A stretch of 64,000 nt of DNA from Clostridium sp. OS1-26 (GCF_030915445.1 NZ_CP133264.1:186001-250000); one strand, 5' to 3'. Counted from the stretch's first letter, positions 17,123-26,950 are shown. Made by a program: numbers and translations. The notes: generated by a model from the letters alone, not told the origin.

Positions 17123-17455
17123 TTATAATTCGCCGCCTTTCTTAAAAATGTTCTCATTAAACAAAACTTCAAATTTAGTTTACTACTACACTAAAATTTT
17201 ATCAATAGATTATGCTGCATAATTATTAAATTTCAGTTTATGGCACTCTAAATTATGATCTTGGCTTATCCAAAGGTATAATTCGTTAGAATTTTAAATT
17301 AATCATTTGTCACAGCAAAGATATAATTTGATAGGCTGCTTTAACTAACATGACTAGTTAAATTACCAAAAATATTACTTAATATAGATATTTTTATGTT
17401 ATAATATGCCCATAATATTCTTTGATACGACATTGATATAGAAAGGATGATACCT
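17123..17455. other. Divergent intergenic region between dapF and rqcH
   Basis: A 333-base AT-rich gap that must hold the promoters of both genes. A TATAAT at 17400-17405 is a plausible -10 for rqcH, without a good -35. No hairpin or further gene is evident. Confidence 0.4.
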
Positions 17456-19189
17456 GTGGCATTAGACGGAATTTTTATACATAGTATAGTAGAAGAGTTT
17501 AAGCATACCATATTAAATGGTAGAATTGATAAGGTAAGTCAACCAGAAAAAGATGAAATAATTTTATCTATAAAAAATGAACGAAAGACTTATAAGCTTT
17601 TGATTAGCTCAAGCTCTGTTTATCCTAAAATACATTTTACAAAAATAAGTAAAGTAAATCCAATGCAACCACCTATGTTTTGCATGGTTTTAAGAAAACA
17701 CCTAAATACCGCTAAATTAATAAAAATACATCAGCTTGATACTGACAGAGTTGTTTTGTTAGATTTTGAAACTACTGATGAATTAGGATTTAACAGCATT
17801 TACACCCTTGTAATAGAAATCATGGGAAGACATAGTAATATTACTTTGATTAGACAAAGAGACAACATGATTATGGATAGTATAAAACATATTACTCCAG
17901 AAATAAATTCCGTAAGGTCTGTTTACCCTGGAATTAAATATATTTTCCCTCCAACTTCAACTAAGTTAAATCCTTTTGATTATAGTATAGAAGACTTCAA
18001 GTTATATATTGCTGAAAACAATATTAAATATGATAGGAATTTTTTCTCCAAAGTATTCACAGGAGTAAGCTCTCAATTTTCAAAAGAACTTACTTATCAA
18101 ATTAATAATTTAGGAAAAGAACTTGCTGAAAGCAACTTAGAATATATATATGATTATTCTGTAAGAAGATTTAAAAATATAAAAAATGGTGAGTTTTGCT
18201 TCTCTGAATACTCACTAAATGGAGCAGTTAAAGACTTTTACTTCCAAAAACTTACTCACTTATGTGAGTATGATGAAAGGATTTTTAATTCACCATCAGA
18301 TTTAATTGAAGAGTTTTATTTTGAAAAGGATAAAGCTGATAGATTAAATAATAAAAGTTCTGATCTTCAAAAACTTGTAAATATAAACCTGGATAGATGT
18401 AATAAAAAAATACAGATACTGAAAAATAACTTAGAAGAATGTGATCGTAAGGATACTTATAAGATTTACGGTGAACTTTTAACAGCAAATATATACAGTT
18501 TGAAAAAAGGAGATACATCTGCTGAATTACAAAATTACTATAGTGAAGACTTAGAATCCATTGAAATTAAGCTTGATCCTAATAAAACTCCATCCGAAAA
18601 CATTCAGTACTACTTTAAAAAATATGGAAAACTAAAAAAGACGGAGGAGGCAGCTAAAACTCAACTAGAGGTAACAGAACAAGAAATGGAATATCTGAAC
18701 TCCGTACTGACAAATATAAAGAACGCAGAAGATTATGAAAGTATTGAAGAAATTAAACGAGAACTAATGGAAACTGGTTATATAAAATTCAAAAAAGTGA
18801 GCAACAAAAAAATTAAAACTACTAAACCTATGAAATTTATATCTAGCGATGGCATTGAAATATATGTTGGTAAAAATAATTTTCAAAATGATTATTTAAC
18901 CTTAAAATTTGCAGATAAAAGAGACATATGGATGCACACTAAAAATATACCTGGCTCTCATATTATAATAAAAAACTTTGGAACTGTTCCTGATAAAACC
19001 TTAGAAGAGGCAGCTATGCTGGCTGCTTTTTATAGCAAAGCAAAAGAGTCTACAAAAGTAGCTGTAGATTATACTGAAGTGAAAAATGTTCATAAACCTA
19101 ATGGTTCGAAACCTGGAATGGTTATATATTACACCAATAAAACAATATATATAGACCCTAAAAAACCTGACATAGAACAGGTAAATTAG
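17456..19189 (+). CDS. rqcH: NFACT family protein RqcH (Rqc2/FbpA homologue)
   Basis: Ribosome quality-control factor that binds stalled 50S subunits and directs alanine tailing; older annotations call it fibronectin-binding protein. The NFACT-N domain begins MALDGIFIHSIVEEF. A middle coiled coil spans about residues 290-435, and the C-terminal NFACT-R domain contains DIWMHTKNIPGSHIII. The GTG at 17456 is preferred to ATG 17447 because AAAGGA lies eight bases before it and family members begin with this sequence. About 577 residues. Confidence 0.9.
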   Translation: MALDGIFIHSIVEEFKHTILNGRIDKVSQPEKDEIILSIKNERKTYKLLISSSSVYPKIHFTKISKVNPMQPPMFCMVLRKHLNTAKLIKIHQLDTDRVVLLDFETTDELGFNSIYTLVIEIMGRHSNITLIRQRDNMIMDSIKHITPEINSVRSVYPGIKYIFPPTSTKLNPFDYSIEDFKLYIAENNIKYDRNFFSKVFTGVSSQFSKELTYQINNLGKELAESNLEYIYDYSVRRFKNIKNGEFCFSEYSLNGAVKDFYFQKLTHLCEYDERIFNSPSDLIEEFYFEKDKADRLNNKSSDLQKLVNINLDRCNKKIQILKNNLEECDRKDTYKIYGELLTANIYSLKKGDTSAELQNYYSEDLESIEIKLDPNKTPSENIQYYFKKYGKLKKTEEAAKTQLEVTEQEMEYLNSVLTNIKNAEDYESIEEIKRELMETGYIKFKKVSNKKIKTTKPMKFISSDGIEIYVGKNNFQNDYLTLKFADKRDIWMHTKNIPGSHIIIKNFGTVPDKTLEEAAMLAAFYSKAKESTKVAVDYTEVKNVHKPNGSKPGMVIYYTNKTIYIDPKKPDIEQVN

Positions 19190-19193
19190 GCCT

Positions 19194-19568
19194 TATAGGG
19201 TTATTAACTAGAAAATTGACTTACACAAAGGGCTATGTTTCCAAAGCTGAAGGCAGATTTAAAAACTTTGTGTCAGTCTTAGTGAAGGGTTTTAAGACAA
19301 CCTTAGAATCTTAGATACTGGTGAAAAGTCTAAATGGCTTTTCACGAGCGGCTTATCAATGCTAATTGATAAGTTGTCCGACTGAGCATAGCGAGTTTCT
19401 CGAAGGTTCTTAGGTCGTCTAAAACACGCACTCTGTGTAAGCGACTATCACCAAATCAAAGATTTGGGATATCTGCTTAAGCTTTAGACTGACTAAAAGT
19501 TTTTAACGTACTGAAGCTTGGAAACATAGCCCGGGGTGTAAGTCAATTTTCGGCCTTGTAGCCCTATA
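19194..19568 (+). repeat. Fold-back repeat family 1, copy A (375 bp)
   Basis: Ends TATAGGG and CCCTATA. Inside, perfect arms GAAAATTGACTTACAC (19211-19226) and GTGTAAGTCAATTTTC (19536-19551), then paired CTATGTTTCC/GGAAACATAG, AAAAACTTTG...CAGTCT/AGACTG...AGTTTTT, and an ACCTTAGAA/TTCTTAGGT stem. The apex carries extra hairpins (GTGAAAAG/CTTTTCAC, CTTATCAA/TTGATAAG, CCAAATC/GATTTGG). It fills the gap between the 3' ends of rqcH and the RlmL-like gene. No transposase. See copies B (20797), C (25777) and D (28274). Confidence 0.85.
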
Positions 19569-19570
19569 TT

Positions 19571-20711
19571 CTATTCATAATACTTCTTTTCAGGCTTTGG
19601 TCCAAAATATTGATAATAGTAGCATTTAAGTCTACCGTTATAAAGCTTTCTATTTTTATCAGCATCTTTTCCAAAATGTCTTTGAAATTCTGAATGTGCT
19701 GTTATCACAAAGTAGGACCAATCTCTAAGGTTTTGAAATACTTCTCCCATATCTTTATATAATTTTTCAACCTCTTTAATTTCTCCCAAATCTTTCTCCA
19801 TATGGAGGATTAGTGATTATAAATCCATATCTTTTTTTAGAGCTAAAGTTTTGCATAGGCATTTTTTGAAAGTTTATGTAATTCTCTACCCCTGCTTTTT
19901 TTGCATTTTCCATAGCAGTTCTAATCACTCTGCCATCCATATCAGAGGCTAGTATTTTGAATTCTTTATTATTTATTGCATTTGTTGCATATTTCCTGCT
20001 TTCATCCCATATGCTTTTAGGTATTATATCCCATTGTTCTGATATAAAAGTTCTATTTAATCCTGGAGCAATATTTTTTCCTATAAGTGCAGCCTCAATA
20101 GCTATAGTTCCTGAACCACACATTGGATCTGCCAATATTCTTGATGGCTCCCATTTACTTAAAAGTACTAGTGCTGCTCCTAAAGTTTCCTTTATAGGCG
20201 CTCCTCCTGCATTTTCTCTATATCCTCTTTTATGAAGTCCTGAACCTGAAGTATCTAAAGTTACAGTTGCTATATCTTTTAATATCCCTATTTCTATTTT
20301 GTATTCTGGGCCATCTTCACTAAACCATTCTGTTTTGTACTTTCTTTTCATAGCCTCAATTACTGCCTTTTTTACAATAGACTGGCAATCAGGCACACTA
20401 AATAAAGTAGATTTAACAGACTTACCTGAAACATGCATAAATGCGTTTACTGGCATTATGCTTCCCCAATCAACAGCGAGGGTACCTTGGAATAAGTCTT
20501 CAAAAGTTTCTGCTTTAAATTCTGCCATTTTTATTAAAATTCTATCTGAAGTTCTAAGCCACATATTGCATGTTACTATGTCTCTTTCATCACCTTCAAA
20601 AGTTACCTTACCGTTTTCTACTTTTAAATCATCATATCCTAATTCTTTTAATTCGCTTGCCACTACTGATTCCAACCCAAAAGTTGATGTTGCAATTAAT
20701 GTATAGTTCAT
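19571..20711 (-). CDS. RlmL-like THUMP-domain 23S rRNA methyltransferase, frameshifted
   Basis: SAM-dependent RNA methyltransferase of the RlmL/YpsC family. An N-terminal THUMP domain (about residues 1-155) is followed by a Rossmann methyltransferase with MCGSGTIAIEAA and the catalytic TNPPYGER. One extra T in a TTT run on the coding strand (near 19788-19790) shifts the frame just after NPPYGER; removing it joins the 76-residue C-terminal part (LGEIKEVEKLYKDMG) seamlessly. The inferred protein is about 379 residues. The likely product is N2-methylguanosine in 23S rRNA. Confidence 0.8.
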
Positions 20712-20796
20712 TTACTTCTCTCCCTTTTCTCTAATCATAAGCCTATTATATACTATCATTACCACATTCTTAAGACAATATCAAAATGATTCAGTT

Positions 20797-21055
20797 TATA
20801 GAAAAACTAACTAGAAAATTGACTTACACAAAGGGTTATGTTTTCAAAGCTGAAGGTAGATTTAAAAACTTTGTGTCAGTCTTAGTGAAGGGTTTTAAGA
20901 CAACCTTAGAACCTTAGATAGTGTCTGAGCACAGCGAGTTTATCTAAGTTCTTAGGTCGTCTAAAACACAAGCTTTAGACTGACTAAAAGTTTTTAACGG
21001 ACTGAAGCTTGGAAACATAGCCCGGGGTGTAAGTCAATTTTCGGCCTTTGAGCTC
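20797..21055 (+). repeat. Fold-back repeat family 1, copy B (about 259 bp)
   Basis: The shortest near-complete copy and the clearest rod. Arms GAAAATTGACTTACAC (20814-20829) and GTGTAAGTCAATTTTC (21027-21042) are perfect complements; 20864-20883 pairs with 20977-20995; CTTAGATA pairs with TATCTAAG around a 20-base loop (GTGTCTGAGCACAGCGAGTT). It lies upstream of the RlmL-like gene and downstream of the amidase gene. The outer TATAG/CTCC ends are degraded. Confidence 0.85.
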
Positions 21056-21070
21056 CATGCTGAGTCACTC

Positions 21071-21916
21071 TTATTTTAGTGCTAAATCTATTCCATCCGC
21101 TAAAGCTTTAGCTATTTTGTTTTGATATTTAGGGCTGCTAAGTAATTTGTCTTCCTCAGTATTTGAAAGAAAACCCATTTCCACTAACACTACGGGAATC
21201 TTTGACCAGTTAAATCCTGTCAAATCATTCCGCTCACTTACCCCCCTATTCTGCATACCTACATCTTTAACTAATGTATCTAGTATTATCTTTCCATACT
21301 TAGAGCTTTTATCATATATTAATTTTGTATTTTCATTAACTGATGCTGGAATAAGCATTGATGCTCCTTTTACATTTGAATCATCATTAGAGTCTGCGTG
21401 TATTCTAATTGCTAAATCGGCATTTTCTTTATTTGCAATCTCTGCTCTTTCAACATTTCCCAAGCTTTTAGAATTCTCTAATTTTGTCATTTTAACAATA
21501 TATCCTCTTTGTTCAAGAATCGCTCTGAGCTTTAATGCAACTTGCATATTTACAAGATACTCTGGAGTTTTACTAAAAACCCCCTCTGCTCCTCCTCCAT
21601 CCTTTATTTTCATCTCTGTTGAATTAGGTTTAATAGGTTCTTTATCTAAATTAGACTTATTGGCATGTCCAGGATCTATAACAATGATCTTCTTCTTTAT
21701 TTCTCCTGAAGAACTTTTTTTATCTATCTTCACTTTGCCATCTTTTCTTTCAGATTTTTCTACGTTTTTACTATGAACGGAAATGTTATTCACTTTCCAG
21801 AGTATAGCTTGTTCACTTGTTATTTTTAAATAAGATTCCTGCAACGCTTTTGATACAAATACGACAATTAAAAGAACTAGAATTAAACTTACGACAATGT
21901 TTTTAGATTTTCTCAT
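21071..21916 (-). CDS. N-acetylmuramoyl-L-alanine amidase (Amidase_3), membrane anchored
   Basis: Zinc amidase that cleaves the lactyl-peptide bond of peptidoglycan. An N-terminal membrane segment (NIVVSLILVLLIVVFVSKAL) anchors it outside the cell. The catalytic domain begins VIDPGHANKSN (zinc His), contains ADLAIRIHADSNDDSNV (second zinc His), and ends VEMGFLSNTEED (catalytic Glu). 281 residues; CwlD-like in size, so a cortex-maturation role in spores is possible but not shown. Confidence 0.85.
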   Translation of the reverse strand: MRKSKNIVVSLILVLLIVVFVSKALQESYLKITSEQAILWKVNNISVHSKNVEKSERKDGKVKIDKKSSSGEIKKKIIVIDPGHANKSNLDKEPIKPNSTEMKIKDGGGAEGVFSKTPEYLVNMQVALKLRAILEQRGYIVKMTKLENSKSLGNVERAEIANKENADLAIRIHADSNDDSNVKGASMLIPASVNENTKLIYDKSSKYGKIILDTLVKDVGMQNRGVSERNDLTGFNWSKIPVVLVEMGFLSNTEEDKLLSSPKYQNKIAKALADGIDLALK

Positions 21917-21968
21917 GAACGTTGATACCTCTTTTTATTAAAATTGTCATTCTATAAGGCATTATAAA

Positions 21969-22002
21969 ATCCCTAAAACTATTATACCAAGTTTTAGGGA
22001 TT
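21969..22002 (-). terminator. Terminator after uraA
   Basis: CCCTAAAAC pairs with GTTTTAGGG (21971-21979 with 21991-21999). On the minus strand it follows the uraA stop and is followed by ATTTTATAA; the plus strand has a seven-T tail, so it could work both ways. The loop contains TATAAT on the minus strand, a possible -10 for the amidase gene. Confidence 0.65.
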
Positions 22003-22052
22003 TTTTTAACATCAATTTGTATTCATTGTTTTCTCTTGTCTTTTAATATGCG

Positions 22053-23387
22053 CTATACCGCTTCTATTATCTTCTTTTTTGTTTCTGAAGTTTCTTCTAC
22101 AACAGAATCTTCCTCTGTTGCACTCTTATCTGGAAGTATTAGATTTAAAACTATTCCTACTATAGTTGCAAGAGCAACACCTGCAATCTCTACCTCTGCA
22201 CCATTAAAGTTGAACTTAACTGCTGCTCCTCCAATTCCTATAACTATTATAACTGAGGATAGTATTAAATTTTTCTTTTTGCTAAAATCTATTTTATCTT
22301 CTACGAATATTCTAAATCCTGATGAAGCTATTATACCAAATAGAAGTATACTTACTCCACCCATTACCGGCATTGGCATGTTTTCGATTATAGCTGCTAC
22401 TGGACCAATAAAGGAAAGAATTATTGCAATTACTCCTGCTCCTCCTATTACCCATACGCTATATACTTTTGTTATTGCCATAACACCTATGTTTTCTCCA
22501 TAAGTTGTATTTGGCGGTCCTCCAACTAAACCAGCAAACATTGTGGCTACTCCATCACCAAGTATAGATCTATGAAGACCTGGCTCTTTTGTAAAATCTC
22601 TTCCTACTACATTGTTTGTAACATACACATGTCCTATATGCTCAGCAAGTGTTACGAAAGACACTGGAGCCATTAACATCATTGCATTCAAGTTAAATTT
22701 TGGTGTAACAAATGGTGGAAGTCTAAATAGTTTTGCGTTTGCTATTGCTTCAATTGCTTGGTGAGGAATTACTCCAAGAACTAATGCTGCTATATATCCT
22801 GATATCATTGCAATAAGTATTGGTATAACTGCTAAGAAGCCCCTAAAGTACATACTTCCAAGTACTCCTATGCCTAATGTTATCATAGAAACTGTAATCC
22901 ATGCCCATCTTGGTACATTTTGCATTGCTGGGGTCGTAAAGCTTGAATTTAATCCTGCCCAATTTATAGCTACAGCTGCAAGTCCAAGTCCTATAACTAT
23001 AACTATAGACCCTACTACTACTGGTGGCAGTGCCTTATTCAACCACCTTACTCCACAGAATCTTATTATTACAGCTACTGTAATATATACAAGCCCTGCT
23101 GCCATAACTCCTGAAAGCATAGCTTCTGGACCATAATTTTTGGAAGCCACCATCATAGGTCCTATAAATGCAAAGGATGAACCAATATATGCTGGTAACT
23201 TTGCCTTAGTACAAACTATATAAAGCAATGTTCCTATACCACTACAAAACATTGCAATAGATGGACTCATTCCTGTTAATATAGGTACTAATATTGTGGC
23301 ACCCACCATTGCAAAAAGATGTTGAAAGCTCAATGGTATAGTAGTAAAAATCGGTAGTTTTTCTTCTACGTCTACATAATTTTTCAT
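22053..23387 (-). CDS. uraA: Uracil permease (NCS2 family)
   Basis: A 444-residue integral membrane uracil:cation symporter with about 14 hydrophobic segments. Family signatures include the N-terminal LSFQHLFAMVGATILVP, the FVTLAEHIGHVYVTNNVVG motif around the substrate-binding glutamate, and GGPPNTTYGENIGVMA. It follows pyrR and carries a PyrR-binding sequence beside its ribosome site (23408-23421), so it is uridine-nucleotide regulated. It imports uracil that the PyrR/Upp route can salvage. Confidence 0.93.
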   Translation of the reverse strand: MKNYVDVEEKLPIFTTIPLSFQHLFAMVGATILVPILTGMSPSIAMFCSGIGTLLYIVCTKAKLPAYIGSSFAFIGPMMVASKNYGPEAMLSGVMAAGLVYITVAVIIRFCGVRWLNKALPPVVVGSIVIVIGLGLAAVAINWAGLNSSFTTPAMQNVPRWAWITVSMITLGIGVLGSMYFRGFLAVIPILIAMISGYIAALVLGVIPHQAIEAIANAKLFRLPPFVTPKFNLNAMMLMAPVSFVTLAEHIGHVYVTNNVVGRDFTKEPGLHRSILGDGVATMFAGLVGGPPNTTYGENIGVMAITKVYSVWVIGGAGVIAIILSFIGPVAAIIENMPMPVMGGVSILLFGIIASSGFRIFVEDKIDFSKKKNLILSSVIIVIGIGGAAVKFNFNGAEVEIAGVALATIVGIVLNLILPDKSATEEDSVVEETSETKKKIIEAV

Positions 23388-23407
23388 TTTTATTTCCTCC
23401 CTTTTTT

Positions 23408-23421
23408 AGCCTCACAGGACT
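23408..23421 (-). promoter_or_regulatory. PyrR-binding loop next to the uraA ribosome site
   Basis: The minus strand reads AGTCCTGTGAGGCT, matching the known PyrR RNA-binding consensus ARUCCNGNGAGGYU. It lies on the 3' side of a stem (CTACTACTTTTAAAGTAG) and only six bases before GGGAGG of uraA. No terminator hairpin follows, suggesting translational rather than attenuation control. Confidence 0.8.
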
Positions 23422-23512
23422 ACTTTAAAAGTAGTAGTTATATTTCATAATTCAGTAACTAATATTTGTTTGCTATACTTAAACTATTTCACATTGATAC
23501 ATAATTACAAGC

Positions 23513-24046
23513 CTATATATCATATATTTTTACTGAATCATTTCCATCGATTTCAGCAACTTCAACAGATACCATTTCATTCTTGGATGTAGGTATATTT
23601 TTTCCTACATAATCTGCTCTTATAGGAAGTTCTCTATGACCTCTGTCAACAAGTACTGCTAATTGAACCATCTTAGGTCTTCCTGCATGCATAACTGCAT
23701 CGATAGCGGCCCTCACTGTTCTTCCTGTATAAATTACATCATCTACTAATACTACTTTTTTATCTTTTACATCTATTAGTTCTACTTCATTTACTATCGG
23801 CTGGTCATTTAATTTGCTTAAATCGTCTCTATAAAGAGTAATGTCTACACTTTCTACTTCAATTTTTATACCTTCAATTTGCTCAATAATTTGTGCTATT
23901 CTTTGTGCTATTGGATATCCCCTTCTTTTTATCCCTACAAGAATTACATCTTCTACACCTTTATTTTTTTCAATTATTTCATGAGATACCCTAGTTAAAG
24001 TTCTTTTTACTCCTTTTTCATCTAGGATTACCGCTTTTGGCTCCAT
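23513..24046 (-). CDS. pyrR: Pyr operon regulator and uracil phosphoribosyltransferase
   Basis: A 177-residue bifunctional protein: binds pyr mRNA when UMP is high and converts uracil plus PRPP to UMP. The PRPP-binding loop is [19 protein letters not shown]; the conserved [18 protein letters not shown] motif is also present. It is preceded by its own attenuator (24076-24160) and followed by uraA with a second PyrR site, so it controls both itself and uracil import. Confidence 0.95.
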   Translation of the reverse strand: MEPKAVILDEKGVKRTLTRVSHEIIEKNKGVEDVILVGIKRRGYPIAQRIAQIIEQIEGIKIEVESVDITLYRDDLSKLNDQPIVNEVELIDVKDKKVVLVDDVIYTGRTVRAAIDAVMHAGRPKMVQLAVLVDRGHRELPIRADYVGKNIPTSKNEMVSVEVAEIDGNDSVKIYDI

Positions 24047-24075
24047 TTTCTGTACCTCCCCAGGTTTTATAATTT

Positions 24076-24160
24076 AAAAAAGCCCATGCTTAGTGAGCAT
24101 GGGCGCAAAATGCCTATAATAATCATTGTTCGTCGCCTTATGACCTCACTGGATCATCTT
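24076..24160 (-). promoter_or_regulatory. PyrR-dependent attenuator upstream of pyrR
   Basis: On the minus strand the PyrR-binding loop GATCCAGTGAGGTC (24155-24142) is followed by a terminator: GCCCATGCT, loop of five, AGCATGGGC (24104-24082) and six T (24081-24076). UMP-bound PyrR would stabilise the binding hairpin, prevent an antiterminator and allow termination. Textbook arrangement of Firmicute pyr operons. Confidence 0.9.
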
Positions 24161-24321
24161 AAAGGATACTCATAATTTAATTGTTCAAAGGCTGTAAATC
24201 AGTACTTCCCAACCTATTGAAAATATATTAACACATATTTAGCCACATTTCAACTACTATTTTGTCGATTATTTTCAAATATACTTTGCTAAATTTTAAG
24301 TTTTCAGTATTTGTTTAACTA

Positions 24322-25239
24322 TTATTTAAATTCATTCCTAAGAATATTTAATACTCTTACAAAGTAATCGGGTAATTGGGATTGAAATTCTATGTACTCT
24401 CCACTTTTGGGATGTACAAATCCTAGCTTTTTAGCATGAAGCATTTGACCATCTAGATTAAATCTCTGCTTTTTATATCCATAAACGGGATCTCCAACTA
24501 ATGGATGTCCTATATGAGCCATATGTACTCTTATTTGATGGGTTCTGCCTGTTTCTAAGCTACATTCAACTAACGTAGTATTCTTTAACCTTTCTAGGAC
24601 CTTATAGTGTGTAACTGCTCTTCTTCCATCCTTAACCACCGCAATTTTTACTCTCTCTACAGGATGTCTTCCAAGTGGTGCATCTATAGTACCTTCATCA
24701 TTTTTTAAGATACCTTCCACTAACGCCATATAAGATCTTGTCATTGAATGATCTTTAAATTGTTCCGCCAATTTATTATGAGCATTGTCATTTTTAGCTA
24801 CAACAAGAATTCCTGAAGTATCTTTATCAATTCTATGAACTATTCCAGGTCTCGCAACTCCATTTATACCTGATAAATCTTTGCAGTGATTTAGAAGAGC
24901 ATTAACTAAAGTGCCATTATATATACCAGCAGCTGGATGAACTACCATTCCTTGAGGCTTATTTACTACAATTACATCAGCATCTTCATATACTATATCT
25001 AACGGTATATTTTCAGGTTTTACATCAAGTCCTATAGGTTCAGGAATAGTAATCTCTACTTTATCATTAATCCTTAATTTATAGTTGCTCTTTTTTAATG
25101 CTCCATTTATTTTTACATTTCCTTCTTCTATCAAATTTTGAATATACGATCTTGACTTATCTTCAAATTGATTGGATAAAAATACATCTAATCTTAAATT
25201 TGTTGAATCCTGCTCTATTATAAATTGTTTATTTTCCAT
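24322..25239 (-). CDS. RluD-family pseudouridine synthase
   Basis: A 305-residue RNA pseudouridine synthase. An N-terminal S4 domain (RLDVFLSNQFEDKSRSYIQN, residues 16-60) is followed by the catalytic domain with HRIDKDTSG, Asp138 being the nucleophile, and ETGRTHQIRVHMA. It overlaps lspA by 11 bases, the common lspA-rluD pair of Firmicutes. Large-subunit rRNA is the probable target; the exact position is not predictable. Confidence 0.9.
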   Translation of the reverse strand: MENKQFIIEQDSTNLRLDVFLSNQFEDKSRSYIQNLIEEGNVKINGALKKSNYKLRINDKVEITIPEPIGLDVKPENIPLDIVYEDADVIVVNKPQGMVVHPAAGIYNGTLVNALLNHCKDLSGINGVARPGIVHRIDKDTSGILVVAKNDNAHNKLAEQFKDHSMTRSYMALVEGILKNDEGTIDAPLGRHPVERVKIAVVKDGRRAVTHYKVLERLKNTTLVECSLETGRTHQIRVHMAHIGHPLVGDPVYGYKKQRFNLDGQMLHAKKLGFVHPKSGEYIEFQSQLPDYFVRVLNILRNEFK

Positions 25240-25684
25240 TATTATCTTCCTTCATCATGTAAATTACTAGTAACATAGTTCCAATTACCACAAGCATATC
25301 TGCCACATTAAAAGTAGGGAAATAATATATATTCTTATAATGCAGCATAATAAAATCTACTACATACTTATACCATACTCTATCAATTAAGTTCCCCATA
25401 GCTCCACTTACTATAAGCGCCAAGCTTATTCTAAGAATTTTAGAGGTAGGTTTGTACTTAAATAAATAAAAAACAATTGCTCCCATTATAATCAATGTAA
25501 TTAATGTCAAAAAAATCAACTTATTTTGCAGAATGCCAAAGGCCGCCCCCCTGTTTTCGAGATATGAAAAACTAAAGAAATCTTTTATTATAGGAATTTC
25601 AGTAGTTTTAGTCAAAACATTAAGGGCCCATATCTTAGTAATCCTGTCTAAAATCAGTCCTAGAACTATTATTATAAATTCCAC
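25229..25684 (-). CDS. lspA: Lipoprotein signal peptidase (signal peptidase II)
   Basis: Membrane aspartyl protease that removes signal peptides from prolipoproteins. Four membrane segments, with catalytic aspartates in GNLIDRVWYKYVVDF and FNVADMLVVIG. The GTG at 25684 follows GGGGGG by six bases, so about 151 residues; an ATG-like longer reading to 25720 has no ribosome site. The lipoprotein at 15224 is one substrate. Confidence 0.92.
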   Translation of the reverse strand: MEFIIIVLGLILDRITKIWALNVLTKTTEIPIIKDFFSFSYLENRGAAFGILQNKLIFLTLITLIIMGAIVFYLFKYKPTSKILRISLALIVSGAMGNLIDRVWYKYVVDFIMLHYKNIYYFPTFNVADMLVVIGTMLLVIYMMKEDNNGK

Positions 25685-25776
25685 TTTTATCCCCCCAACT
25701 GTTAAATTGACAAATATCAATTCTCAATTTAAAAATCATTAATTCGTAATTTTAAAATATTACGACACAAAATTTT

Positions 25777-26037
25777 TATAGGAAAAGTAACTAGAAAGTT
25801 AGCTTATACAGAGGGATATGTTTCCAAAGCTCAAGTAGATTTAAAAACTTTGTGCCAGTCTTAGTGAAGGGTTTTAAGAGAACCTTAGAACTTTAGAGTT
25901 GTTTGAGCATAGCGAGTTCTCGAAAGTTCTTAGGTTATCTTGAAACACAAGCTTTAGACTGGCTAAAAGTTTTTAACGTGCTGAAGCTTGGAAACATATT
26001 CCGGCGTATAAGCTGACTTTCAGCCTAATCCCCTATA
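25777..26037 (+). repeat. Fold-back repeat family 1, copy C (diverged, compensated)
   Basis: The most diverged near-complete copy. Arms GAAAGTTAGCTTATAC (25794-25809) and GTATAAGCTGACTTTC (26006-26021) differ from the other copies at four positions changed on both sides, plus one G-T wobble, so pairing is kept. Outside it, ACGACACAA (near 25762) and TTGTGTCG (26045-26052) extend the inverted repeat. It lies between lspA and the DksA-like gene. Confidence 0.85.
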
Positions 26038-26087
26038 TAGGGTCTTGTGTCGCATAATTTTTAAGTTTTGATTTTACCTATCTGCTC

Positions 26088-26702
26088 TTAGTCTGGTAAT
26101 TGTTCTCTATATTGTTGATTGCTTATTCTCTCCATTGGGTCTACATAGCTATTATCACTATCTGTATACCATTCTGTTCGATCTTCCAATCTTTCAAATT
26201 TCATAACCGATTGAAGACTGTCCTCAGCATCAAATTCTGCTTCTGCATCTTCATCATAATCATTAAAGCCATATCCAAAAGGATAATCAATTACATATTC
26301 CTCAAGAGGTCTATTATGTTTTTCAAGAGGCCTTGAATCATTTACCTCCCTCTGGCAATCAACACAAAACTGTGCATAAGGGATAAATTCCAGTCTTTCC
26401 TCCACTATGTCCTTGCCACACATTTTACATTTACCATAAGTACCTTCATCGATACTAGCTAATGCATCATCTATCTTTTTTATTATGGTTATTTCGTTTT
26501 CTTTGAAAGCTAGACCTCTCTCTTTATCAAATAGTTCGGTAGCAGTATCTGCTGGATGGTTATCATAAGCTGATAACTCCCTTGACATTGCTGAATTGGA
26601 GTCAATTGTTTCATTTTGTTCCATCTGATTCAAAAAATCATATACCTTGCTTCTTTCCTCTTTTAAAGTTCTTTTAAAATACTCCAATCTTTCCTTATCC
26701 AT
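26088..26702 (-). CDS. DksA/TraR-type zinc-finger protein, YteA family
   Basis: About 204 residues. An N-terminal coiled coil (RLEYFKRTLKEERSKVYDFL) is followed by the DksA-type C4 zinc finger CKMCGKDI...CVDCQ (residues about 110-135 of the short form) and an acidic C-terminal tail. The YteA family occurs in Firmicutes; function unknown, possibly RNA-polymerase binding. The start is taken at ATG 26702 after AAGGAG; the longer reading runs into a repeat (26726-26792). Confidence 0.75.
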   Translation of the reverse strand: MDKERLEYFKRTLKEERSKVYDFLNQMEQNETIDSNSAMSRELSAYDNHPADTATELFDKERGLAFKENEITIIKKIDDALASIDEGTYGKCKMCGKDIVEERLEFIPYAQFCVDCQREVNDSRPLEKHNRPLEEYVIDYPFGYGFNDYDEDAEAEFDAEDSLQSVMKFERLEDRTEWYTDSDNSYVDPMERISNQQYREQLPD

Positions 26703-26725
26703 AGCTACAGAAACTCCTTTCTTAA

Positions 26726-26792
26726 GGCATCTGAAAGAAAATAACAAATCAAAATATATTAGAATACTGACCAGTTATCTTATGAAGACGCC
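26726..26792 (+). repeat. Internally deleted copy of the GGCATCT repeat
   Basis: About 67 bases with both ends of the 37130-37280 element: GGCATCTGAAAGAAAATAAC on the left and ACTGACCAGTTATC...GAAGACGCC on the right. The central 17-bp palindrome is missing. It lies just upstream of the DksA-like gene. Confidence 0.65.
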
Positions 26793-26950
26793 TAACATTA
26801 AAATAAGAATATTAACAATATAAGTATTTTAACTACACTTTTACATATGTTTCACTTTATATTTTACTTAATTATTTATTGTTATTCTTATTTTAACTAG
26901 AATTTTTTTATTTATTCTGCAAGTATGGAATTTATTAGATAACAATACAA

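Noticed and set aside
19194..19568. Family 1 elements as simple terminators
   Set aside because: They lack T-tracts at the arms and are 260-380 bp long with several nested stems; the gaps are far longer than terminators need.
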